Shown in pieces: positions 1-12,300 of a stretch of 64,000 bases of DNA. The translations under genes were made by a program, and so were the position numbers. The notes beneath the pieces are model-generated. The model had not been told where the DNA came from, searched no databases, and saw only the letters and a program-made list of their open reading frames with translations. Within the stretch, counting starts at the first letter, position 1. Every line of letters begins with the position of its first letter. The DNA is from Aporrectodea caliginosa. Taxonomy: Eukaryota; Annelida; Clitellata; Crassiclitellata; Lumbricidae. The stretch is taken from assembly GCA_020284085.1 (NCBI GenBank), contig JACEVL010000467.1, positions 970,501-1,034,500 on the forward strand, given 5' to 3'.

Positions 1-1500
1 GCCAATGCAAAGTAAAACAATAAAAATCTAAATAAAAACCATTTGTAAATATACTTTACAAAATGACAATTATTGTTAGCTGAGTAAGCCAACATGTTCA
101 TATTTTCTCATATCATCTCATTAAATCTAAATAAAAAACCCATTTGTAAATATACTTTACAAAATGATAATTATTGTTAGCAGAGTAAGCCAACATGTTC
201 ATATTTTCTCATATCATCTCATTAAATCTAAATAAAAACCATTTGTAAATATACTTTACAAAATGATAATTATTGTTAGCTGAGTAAGCCAACATGTTCA
301 TATTTTCTCATATCATCTCATTAAATCTAAATAAAAAACCCATTTGTAAATATACTTTACAAAATGATAATTATTGTTAGCAGAGTAAGCCAACATGTTC
401 ATATTTTCTCATATCATCTCATTAAATCTAAATAAAAAACCCATTTGTAAATATACTTTACAAAATGATAATTATTGTTAGCAGAGTAAGCCAACATGTT
501 CATATTTTCTCATATCATCTCATTAAATCTAAATAAAAAACCCATTTGTAAATATACTTTACAAAATGATAATTATTGTTAGCAGAGTAAGCCAACATGT
601 TCATATTTTCTCATATCATCTCATTAAATCTAAATAAAAAACCCATTTGTAAATATACTTTACAAAATGATAATTATTGTTAGCAGAGTAAGCCAACATG
701 TTCATATTTTCTCATATCATCTCATTAAATCTAAATAAAAAACCCATTTGTAAATATACTTTACAAAATGATAATTATTGTTAGCAGAGTAAGCCAACAT
801 GTTCATATTTTCTCATATCATCTCATTAAATCTAAATAAAAACCATTTGTAAATATACTTTACAAAATGACAATTATTGTTAGCTGAGTAAGCCAACATG
901 TTCATACTTTCTAATATCATCTCATTAAATCTAAATAAAACACCATTTGTAAATATACTTTACAAAATGACAATTATTGTTAGCCGAGTAAGCCAACATG
1001 TTCATATTTTCTCATATCATCTCATTAAATCTAAATAAAAACCATTTGTAAATATACTTTACAAAATGACAATTATTGTTAGCTGAGTAAGCCAACATGT
1101 TCATACTTTCTCATAATTATCATCTCATTAAATCTAAATAAAAAACCATTTGTAAATATACTTTACAAAACGACAATTATTGTTAGCTGAGTAAGCCAAC
1201 ATGTTAATACTTTCTCATATCATCTCATTAAATCTAAACAAAAAACCATTTGTAAATATACTTTACAAAATGACAATTATTGTTAGCTGAGTAAGCCAAC
1301 ATGTTCATATTTTCTCATATCATCTCATTAAATCTAAATAAAAACCCATTTGTAAATATACTTTATAAAATGACAATAATTGTTAGCTGAGTAAGCCAAC
1401 ATGTTCATATTTTCTATATTATCTCGTTAAATCTAAATAAAAACCATTTTTACCAGGGTAAATACACTTTACCAAATGGTAATTAATGTTTAGCAGAGTA
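1..1500. repeat. Satellite of ~100-bp units in ADAM intron 10
   Basis: About 14 head-to-tail copies of an AT-rich unit with the landmarks ACCATTTGTAAATATACTTT, TTGTTAGCTGAGTAAGCC and TTCTCATATCATCTC. The units in the middle (about 320-800) are almost identical and share an extra CC; the right-hand copies (840-1480) are more diverged. The array continues to or beyond the left edge. Confidence 0.97.
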
Positions 1501-1554
1501 AGCCAACATGTTTATAATTATTATCTCAGTAGGTTCCAGTTTGTCACACTATTT

Positions 1555-1589
1555 ACTAGTCCATGTTGCTTCTTGCAACATGGACTAGT
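1555..1589. repeat. Perfect 15-bp hairpin
   Basis: Arms ACTAGTCCATGTTGC and GCAACATGGACTAGT are separated by TTCTT, just outside the satellite. No function is evident; it may be a transposon scar. Confidence 0.8.
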
Positions 1590-1802
1590 TTTATTATCAA
1601 GAGTAAGAGTTGCCTATACTGCGTTTCTTATTTACTTAGTTTCCAAACTATACAACAGTGGTTTTGATTATAACTGCGTAACAATAACTTAGATTCATAC
1701 ATTTGATACCATCACAACCGACACATACAGATTGCATTACCAACTATTTACTATATTTACTACATTTACGATATTTACGATATTTTCAGTCTAAAAACTT
1801 AC

Positions 1803-1972
1803 GTGATGAGCTGAGCATTGTCATTTGGATGTCTTGGACTGATATGTTGACGACGATATTCTAGAAAGTTGTTCATTGTTTTGTCTGCATTTTCAACAAT
1901 TTCAATCTCATTCTTATCCATCCAGACTTCCACTCCAACAAGCGCAACATAAATGTTTAGTGGACGATACAA
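1803..1972 (-). CDS. ADAM coding exon 10: metalloprotease domain core strands
   Basis: Begins [17 protein letters not shown], continues [24 protein letters not shown] and ends DNAQLI plus two bases at the donor ATCAC|GTAAGT. All are signature reprolysin segments. The next exon, expected to carry the strand before HExxH, is left of the window. An ATG-started open frame extends upstream to 2182, but that part is intron: the acceptor TTTTTGTACAG lies directly before LYRP. Confidence 0.93.
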
Positions 1973-3261
1973 CTGTACAAAAACAACACAAAGACATACG
2001 AAACTCATGAGTTGTCTCAAAACAGTGTCATATAAATCCATTAGATTGTAATATAGTAAACAAGTCACCAGTAACAATGAGTATCTGATAAGCCTACTTG
2101 CAGGAGCTTTGTTGCCCCACCTCAGGTTTGGCTTGCCACGCAAATTTTCGTCCTGCATCTCAAGGTGAACTTGTTGTTCCATTTGCGCGCACTTCTACGA
2201 CGAAAAGTCATGCCTTCAGTGGTTGGGCTAACCACGTGGAATAACCTTCTTTCAGATCTGTGTTCTTGTAGCAAGGGACACTGCATACACCCTTTATAAG
2301 CATCTGAAAACTGTTATATATCGCTGGAGTTGGGCTGGGAGCGCCTATGAGTAGTAGGTATCTTGGATGGGTGCTATATAAGCCTGAATCAGCTCAAGGC
2401 ACGCTGTAAAGGGTGCTATATAAATCAATTACAGTGTGGGCTTGTTTACCAATTTGATACAGATGCAACAGACGATACACGAGGAGAAGAAGAATACACA
2501 GCTTATCTAGTCATTGCCGTTATTTATTAGACAGTAATATTCAATGCGATAAACTATAATTGTAATGCATACATCTGCCAACACTCACAATACATTAATA
2601 CTGATACAGTACTAAGTACTAAGTAACATATTGTAACATATTTAACATGTCATTGGTTTCATACAACACATGAAACACTTACAGAACTAACAATGTTGAC
2701 GATATCTTTCGTTCTTCGAATAACTTCATCTGCGTTTTGACGGAAACGAACCAACTGAAAAATTATGGATTTGCATCATAATTAGTCGAGCCAATTGCCA
2801 TTGTAAAAACAGAAATAATCAAACGTGCATTATGGTGACAATGATAAAACGATGACAATGAAACAATGATGAAAACGATGAAATGATAATGAGAGGTGTA
2901 TTAATAATTATGACTTAATAACCAGGGAACAAAGCCAGTTTTTCCAAATCCCCTATAAACACTGTAACCTCATTTCTTCAGTACCCAAAAATCACGGGAA
3001 CCTGGCATCATAATTCATGTAAATTGTCATCGTCTGAAACAATAACCTAAACAGCGCAAATCTATAGAAGATTGCTCCCAAAGATACTGACATTTAACCC
3101 TTTGAGCCCAACAGGTCAGTTTTCCGGCCTGAAAATTAGACATATACACAATACATGAAAGGACAAAACCACACTGCCCATCTACCATCATTTCCCGACA
3201 GGCTTTTAAAGCAGCCTGTGCTAATTAGTGCTCAAACAGCACACACCTATAAATTCCAATG

Positions 3262-3311
<50 letters not shown>

Positions 3312-6300
3312 AAATATTATATATATACATATCATTATTGTGATTGCGTTAACCTCTGTCCACAGATATCAACAGGCTGTATGTAAATGAATGAGAGCAA
3401 AGTGACAGTAATAATTCATCGTATGTTTTAGCATCATTTATCGTTGTTTATAATGCTGAAAAGTAAAGCAGGAAGCAAATAATCAGCAGATACGATGAAA
3501 AACATAGGAAGAAATTACCAGTGATGATAGACAGCGAAACAAGGAAGTAAACAGGCATTCATTTACAGTTGCATAGGTTCGTGCCATACATATGTCTGTG
3601 GACAAGATGTGTCATGGGGGCCCGATAGCGCATTGGATAACATCTGGCGTACAGAGCGAGAGGTACCGAGTTCGAGCCCCATAGGGCGGATATGCTTTGT
3701 AGGCTGTTGTTGTATTGCAGGCTGTCTGTTCTGTTAGTAGTTAAGATTTAATTGCATAACATGTAAATGTACAGCACAGTGCGTTTGTCAGGCACTTAAT
3801 AAAGAAAAGATTATTATTATTATTAGTTGGAACTTATCACCATATACAAGAGTTTGAGTTCTGGTACAGATAGTACAAGACTATGGAATGAGCCCAATGT
3901 TGCAGCACATTTAGCCGAGTATCTACAATATGCAACCTCTAACAGCAGATGCACTGTCTGTAATGCCAAGCAAGGACATCAAGAAGGACTTGCTCAAGTG
4001 TTTTCAAACTGTATACTGGCGTAAAGCATGTGTAGTTTCCTGTACATTGGAATTGGCGGCAATAACTATTTTGAGAATTATCATTCAAAAGCTGAATTAT
4101 GACCAGGGTTCTGAACCCCATATTGTAGCACAAAAAAATAATACAAGGGGAGACATCGTGAATAAATAATACATAAAGAGAACCATTATGTTGTACTGAA
4201 GATCGAAATTTGTGTCATAATGGGCTTGGGGTCAAGTTTTAATATTTAATAACTTCTCACAGAAAAATAAATATTTTCTCAGGAGCCAAAAACTGTCAGG
4301 GAGCCTCGGGTATATGTGCTGAATCGCCATGGAGATTAGGGTTCCAATATGACAGAAGATCAAACATTGCACAAATGATCATCATATAGAAACGAATTCT
4401 CTTTGGCAACATATATGCAGCACAGACGATAGATAGATAGAAATATTCTTCATTGAAACCAATTGCATACTGCACTTTGGTGTACAAAAACTGAAGCATA
4501 CCAATAACATTAAAGATGATTAAACTATACAGTTCGTCATTATGTCCCATATAATAGTCCCCAAATAGATCATCTAACCCGTTACCCAAAAAACTAAATT
4601 TATTCATATAACATCCTTATGATGAACGTTGCATGGCGACATAAAGAACGAAGCACAATGTTGGAGTTATGAAGTCACAACATGAAGAGTAAGACCCTGC
4701 TGAACGAACTGTAAATAATACCAATAATTGTAAATAATAACTACAAATAATAATAAACAATACCCTGGCTCAACAATACAGAAGATGGACGCCACAGAAA
4801 CGTCCACAACTTAACTCTGATAATATGTAGCATAGAAGTAGGGAAATAATTAATTTAATAACTAGCCTAATTCTTCTTCAGTAACTAACTGTTAGAGCAC
4901 AGATAATATTTGCTATCTCAACCCATTTAATAACAAACTGTCAGCTTAGACAATTTTTCCTAGCTGTTACTTGTTACAAGTTGCGACCTGTCAGCTTGAT
5001 GTTGAGAATAAACGAAATTGATTGATTGATTGATTGATTGTTTTCAGCCAATGAATAGCGATGACAACAATAATTTAAACAAGTAAGAAATTCCTGTCAC
5101 AAACCTGGGAATGGTCATTTGCAACATAGAGTTCTACAATCATCGTCTTATCATTGGCATCGTACGGCCAGCGCAAAGACCTTCTCATCTACAACAACAA
5201 TTCCATTCATCCATCACTTGCACGGATAAGCACACAGGTGGTCCGTCTCTCTTTTCCACCGTAGCGTGTCTCTCTGTCTCATTGACCTTTTGGGTATTGA
5301 CTTGATTTTGGTTTGTTTTTGATACAAGTGCTTGCATTGCAAATTAGACACCATCACAACAGAAGTTTCTGAATAATCATCATTTATATAGATTATATAC
5401 ATTTGGTCATGTCATGTGATCAGATGGATTGGAAAAGGAAATGATGTTAGCATGTGGAGAGGGAAGGAGAAAACAAGGACGACCAAGGAAAAAGTGGATG
5501 GACGAGATACATGAAACAACTGGAATGAATTTGGCAGAACTGAGAGATGCAACGGCAGACAGAAGGAAATGGAGAGGCTTGATCATGACGGTCGCTAGAG
5601 TTCAAGGAACTGACAGCACAAGGTAACAAGGTAATATACATAATCAACAATATGGAATAATTAACCAGTAAACAAAATCTACAAAATGAATGATTGAACA
5701 CAATAATTATTAATGTGAATTCGTTGGAAATTGGTCAACAGCATAGCGGGAATATGGATATGAAGGGTGCCTGCTGCAGGAAAGAGAAACAGCTGGAGAG
5801 ACAAATAGACATAATACAGACAGACAACAAACAGCCAAACAAACAGACATAAATAGACAGAAGCTTACAACCAGCTGTTGTTAAATCAATGGGAAAGATA
5901 TACGAAATGGTAGGCAGGATGTTTAAAAAACCAATAAACTTATGAAAACTTATAATATCAACACCAAAAAATACAGATAATATTGGTGATGCTAAAGAAC
6001 AGTTTCTTTAGATTAAGATGAAAGTTTCACCGTTTAAATGGACAAGGACAACAGCTGTAAGTAAACAAGTAAGTTAAGTACCAGTATGTAAGTAAGCTTT
6101 ATTTAGCACGCGACAAACACTCATATTTTACAACTAAGAATACAGCTACGAAAAGAACAATATCTACAACGGTAATAAAACAGGAACAGATAAAACTACA
6201 ATTTATATGCTAGAACTGGTAAACGTGGCAGCCAACATGCAGCACCTTAATCTTCTACAGTAGATCCAAACTAGATCCTTTCCCAACAAACTGACTTTAT

Positions 6301-9300
6301 AGAAGCGGCCATCCAAGTCTCAGCAAACTTCAAATACAGTACCACTCAATGTGAGCGTAACAGTGCTAAAAAAATCTGGGATCACACTGCCTTAAAAGTC
6401 CTGAAGCCTTGCCCATGATGGGCCCGCCAGCTGGAATAGTCTTTCTCGAGAGCTGCGGCTCGAGCTCCTCAGTTTGACCCTTCCACAATTTCACAAGCAC
6501 CTGGAGTCTGTATTATTAGACATTAATTTAATTGGTTCGGGTCAGGAAAGCTACGGATGAGTTTTGTTTGTTGAAGTGGCGCTTCATAAATGTCAGATCA
6601 CAACTGCAATAGAAACAAACATTCCTACTACACTGAATTTATAAATCATTAAATTCATTTTCATTTTGGGATATATTTGCCTTGCCTTAATCCACAACAT
6701 GAGCTCCTTGGTCTTTCTCTGCCCCTATTCGGTAAGCACTTGAAAACCATTTTATTTGATCACGCCTTTGTGATATTTTATTATTATTATGCATTTATTA
6801 AGCGCCACAATCTAATGATCAAGCATCAACTGCTGGTGCTGAGCAACTGCGAGTGAAGGAATGGCTCAAGGTTCCTACATAGTAATCATTTAAAGGGAGG
6901 ATCGAACCCGTACTCTCCGCATCACAATGCGAGCGCTCTAACTAATCTGCTACCATGTCCCACAATCACCACCACCACCATGTCCCACAGTTGTCATGTC
7001 AGATTGGGGACAACCACTGATGAGCCTCTCTTGAAAGCCATCAGTGGCATTCTTCAAGATAGACTCTTGAAATGCCACTGATAAGTATCTCTTGATGAAT
7101 GCCACTGCCAAGTATCTCTTAACGAACACCACTGCTCTTGAAGAATGCCACTGATGAGTATCTCCTGAAGACATGCCAAATAAATCTGCCCTAATAATTA
7201 CAACTGCCTGTACCAATACATTTCCACATCAACATAATTAAGCAGAGGTTTTGCAAGCATCATAAAATTTCTCAGGTTTTACCTTGCGTGATTCAACGGA
7301 ACTAAGGCGACTGGCAACCTGCTGTTGTCCTGTACAGAAAAGAAACAAAAACAGAATTACAATAGTATGAATTCACTCAATATTATGAAAAACACTCTCA
7401 GTTTGCAGCCAAGGTATCTATATACCGACAAATGGAAACTCATAAAAAACCATTGTATATCCTTCCCCACAGTTGTTGTCCCACTGCAATTTTTATGCCT
7501 GATTTTAAATACGATGTTCTCTCTCCCCACAGGCAATTTTTCACTCTGCAAATAGAACCATTCGTTGATTTTCCTTCATTTATAGCAAAATAAACTGAAT
7601 GCATTTGTTCTGTAAACATGATGCGATACACTCCTATCCGCCAGAGGGCTGAGCTCCAAATAGTCGCATGACGCTAAATACAGCCTTTCCAGTCTGTGTA
7701 TTATAGGTCTGTGGCTTGCAGCTATAAATCAAGATGATGAATTTAATAATGCACGCGACTGATCAGGAAGCACATTATGAGTGAGAAATTTATCAGCACG
7801 TGATTTATAAGATTAGAAAAGACGGCGGAAAGTAGGAACCCCGAGTCACCAGGTGTGACGCCGTGGCTGCCACTAATAACAAAATGAGCTCTCATATAGA
7901 TGACATCACACTGTGACATGAAGCACGATGATAATTAAAACCCGCGATGTAACGATGAAACAAGGAATCTGGAGGCAAACCACTAATGAGCAATAAATGA
8001 CAGGACTGGACTTTTTCCCTCTTAATAACTCCAAGAAATGATAGGATCTAACGCAGCAGGTGCATCCGATGACCCCGCGGGTGAGTAATTAAATTTCCGT
8101 GGCTCAAAATATATCAGACACCGTGAAGCTTCAGCACAAAGTGAAGGATGCAGAATAACATCTCCCACAGGGCATGTTATGGAAACTGGTTCCATGACAA
8201 GCAGATGCTGCCATGTTTTCCGAGGTTGTCAATGACAACTACCTGCTCCAATGGTTTCCTAGGCAGTCAATAACAACTATATGCCTCCTGTGTTTTTCCC
8301 AGGTTGCTAATAACAACGAGATGTTTCCCATACGTTCCTAAGTTGTCAATAACAACAACATGGCTCCCATGAATTTCTATGACATTGCCAATGACAACTA
8401 GACGTGTCCCATGTTTTCGTAAGACAATGACAGTTACATGACTGCCGTGTTTCCATAGGTTTTCTATCCAGATTGTGAATGCTATTCAGACTATTCTAAG
8501 TCTATCCACAGAGGATAGCATCCTTCAAACATTATCTCTTGACTCTATAACAAAGGATACCCATGCTATTGTCATCTGTTTCAGATTCATCTCATCTATT
8601 TCAAATTGCACTCTATTTGTTTCGGATCACTCTGATCTGTTTCAGACTGCTCTGATCTGTTTCAGATTGCTCTTATCTGTTTCGGATCCCTCCTATCTGA
8701 TTCAGATTGCTCTTACCTGTTTCAGATTCATTTGAGCGGCTTCAGATTCATCTGATCTGTTTCAGATTGCTCTTATCTGTTTCGGATCCCTCCTATCTGA
8801 TTCAGATTGCTCTTACCTGTTTCAGATTCATTTGAGCGGCTTCAGATTCATCTGATCTGTTTCAGATTGCTCTTATCTGTTTCAGATTGCTCTCATTTGT
8901 TTCAGATCAGCTTCAGATTCGTCTTATCTGTTTCAGATAGTTCTTATCTCTTTCAGATTGCTCTTATCTGTTTCAGACTGTTCTTATCTGTTTCAGATTG
9001 CTCTTATCTGTTTCAGACTGTTCTTATCTGTTTCAGATTGCTCTTATCTGTTTCAGACTGTTCTTATTGCTCATATCCATTTCAGATTTCTGTTTCAGAT
9101 TGCTCTTATCTGTTTCAGACTGTTCTTATCTGTTTCAGATTGCTCTTATCTGTTTCAGACTGTTCTTATCTGTTTCAGATTGCTCTTATCTGTTTCAGAC
9201 TGTTCTTATCTGTTTCAGATTGCTCTTATCTGTTTCAGACTGTTCTTATCTGTTTCAGATTGCTCTTATCTGTTTCAGACTGTTCTTATCTGTTTCAGAT

Positions 9301-12300
9301 TGCTCTTTTCTGCTTTGGATTGTTCTTATCTGTTTCAGGTTCATCTTATCTCTTTCAGATAGTTCTTATCACTTTCAGATTGCTCTTATCTGTTTCAGAT
9401 TGCTCATATCCGTTTCAGATTGCTCTTACCTGTTTCAGATTGCTCATATCCGTTTCAGATTGCTCTTACCTGTTTCAGATTGCTCATATCCGTTTCAGAG
9501 TTATCTTATCTCTTTCAGATTGCTCTTATCGTTTCAGATTGCTCTTATCTGTTTCAGATTGCTGATCCATCATAGGCTGTTGAGTGTTGACCCGATTATG
9601 GCTTGTCTTTGGTGCACCATCAGTAAGTTGATAACTTGTGCATGAGACACCGGTGCACTGCTATCATCATCATAAGTTCCTGACAATAGCCATTTGGCGG
9701 TGATGGGTATGAATAAATGATCTCCATTGTCCTCGGTCATTTGTCAAGTCCATTGCTCCCTTAGCGTTAATCCAAGTGATGTTACTAAATACTAAATTGA
9801 CATTCCTCAAGGTTTCATAACTGTGGCTCCCCTCAAGGCAGTTTAACCTTATCTAGAAAACCTTTCTTGTTTATCAGGGCTTCCCATGTATCTCTCATTC
9901 CTTGCTTGATCATTTCTCCGAACTTCACCTTGTTTTTCAATTTACAAAGAATGAACACAGATTTTTTCTCAGAAGTACTATGAAATCCTTTAACTAACTC
10001 CTCTCTACCTGTAAATCATGCATCAAAAATATTACATAACAAGGGTTTAAGTGGCTCAGAAGACGTGTAGTCTGTGTTAAAACCACTGTAAAGTAACCTG
10101 GAATGCTAATAGCCTAATTTTCCTAGCTCCCAACGGTTCACCTATTAATGGAAAACAAATAAATCAGAGAAGAGCTCTTGTCAGACTCCGTAGGCATGCC
10201 AACGCAAGCAACAAGGAAGAGGGAATCTGTATTGTAAGTGTAATTGTAAATTCATATAGCGCCTCTTCAAAAGAGACTAATCAAAGGCACTTTCGACCTA
10301 ACAATGGAAAACCAGGATCAAACAAAATGTTTTTCAAGTGCTTACAGAATAGAGGCAAAGAAAGACCAAGAAGCTCATGTTGTAAAATGCTAGGCAACAT
10401 ATTCCGGAAGGTTGGACCGACCACAGCAAAGCTTCTGTTCAGCACCGTGGATGTTCTCGCTGAGGGAACAACTAGGTCACCGTGAGCAGCAGAGCGAAGA
10501 AATCAATGGCCAGGAATTGATGAGACCGAGAAACACAATTCCCTAAGATCAGACGGAGCACAGCGTGAAAGGCAATTACGCGTGAGCATTAAGATCTTAA
10601 ACTTGTGCATCGGCAACTAGTGCAATTAATTCCACATTAAGCTGTATATGTTACAGGGAATGTGTATTAGCAGGATATATGTATATACCCTACAGAATGT
10701 GTATTTTCAGGGTATATATATATTATTATATTATTATTATTATTATTATTATTAGACTGTCATTTATAGCGCACCTAAACAAAATTGGAATCTTGCACAA
10801 AAGCGTGTAACAGCAATATATATATCTAACCTAACCCTAACGCTAACCCTAATTTTTCTTTAAATTCAAGGAATGTGTATTTTCAGGGTACATCTATATA
10901 CCCTGAGAATTTAGGGTTGGGGTTAGATATATATGCCCTGAAAATACACATTCCCTAGGGTATATATGCATTCCCTAGGTTAGACACATATACCCTGAAA
11001 ATACACATTCCCTGTAACATATATATGCCCAAATCTCTAACACCTTAAATCAGACAGCATTTAAGTTAGACTGCATTTGGTTAACCCATCACATAGTCAT
11101 TGAAAGCCGATGCCCCTTACCACACGACCAGTTGGAACTGACAGAATCTGAATCACGAAAGATGAAGTGCTCGCCAAGCAACGTTGGCTGCTTCGGTTCA
11201 ATATGATAACCATCAACCTCAGTAACTACGTAACCTCTGAAAAAAGACAGCGAACAAGAATATGAACAGGTAAGGTGGGATGAGTCAAAGGTAAATAAGA
11301 TAAAATTAAGGTAAGAAGATGAAGAGCAGTCCCTTGAGTCAACCCCAAGAGGCAGCCATGGGTATGAAGCATGAATGATTTCCTTTTCTGGGTTTGCTAT
11401 ATAACAGCAGGGCTGTTAATATCGCGATAAAGTATCGCAATACTTGGTATCGCCGATACTTTTTTCAGTATCGCAGCGAGTATCGCGATAGTTTTATTTT
11501 GTTGATATCGCATGTGTATCGCCGATACTTTTTTAAGCCTGTCGGCGATACTCGATACCAATACTCTTTTCCACTATAATTTACATATTTTCTCGTCCGC
11601 TTGAGTAAGTCGCGATCAAGAAATATTAAGAAATAATTCTTTACGCTTCGAAAATGGAATATTTCTTTGAAAATAGCCTCTTTCTGCCATCTATGATCGT
11701 TGGTGTGAATGGAAAGAATCTATTTCACGTGATTAAACGTAAACTTACTTATCGAAAAGTATTGGTAAAAGTATTGGTATCGGTATTGCAATACTTTTAA
11801 GAAATAGTATTGGTATTGCAATACTTTTAATATTATGAAGTATTGGTATTGGTATTGCCAATACTTTTTTCCAGTATTGTTAACAGCCCTGTATAACAGG
11901 TCGCCAGCCTCTTCCTGGCAGCACCATCTTTCCATCAACAGTCTCTGTATTTTCTTAGCAGAGTTCACAAGAGCATATTTATTATATGATTTTATCAAAT
12001 TCATTCCGTTTTCACACCTAACTTGTCCAAAATCGTTCTGTTCCACATCACCTCAAATATTCATTATTCAACCATCTAAACAACAACAAACTAAGCACAC
12101 AAATCCAGTAATCGTGAATTCAAAGTAGTAAATTACAATAAATTACATTACAGGATAAGTAATGTAATGTAACTGACCTAAGCACCTTTCAGAGGTACTC
12201 CTTACAAACCTAAATGATCTTCGAATTCATCAAATTCCACAGTTTCACCCACAAGCAAATGGTGCTTGTGCTCTACTGAATTCCAAAATCCTGATGCCAG

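Noticed and set aside
1..1500. CRISPR array
   Set aside because: The repeats are contiguous without unique spacers, and the DNA is clearly eukaryotic.
1973..2182. Upstream half of the minus-strand open frame that starts at ATG 2182
   Set aside because: A strong acceptor (TTTTTGTACAG) lies directly before the conserved LYRPLNI, and exon 9 joins there in phase 0. The upstream codons do not resemble ADAM sequence and are intron.
4296..4607. 103-residue minus-strand open frame in ADAM intron 8
   Set aside because: No recognised motif, and exons 8 and 9 already join in phase without it. Treated as chance.
8807..9645. Overlapping long open frames in the 20-bp repeat
   Set aside because: They exist only because the repeat unit lacks stop codons; three frames are open together.
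10815..10860. Interstitial telomere
   Set aside because: Only a few CTAACCCTAA copies within a fold-back element; too short and mixed with other repeats. The same holds for 51930-52020.
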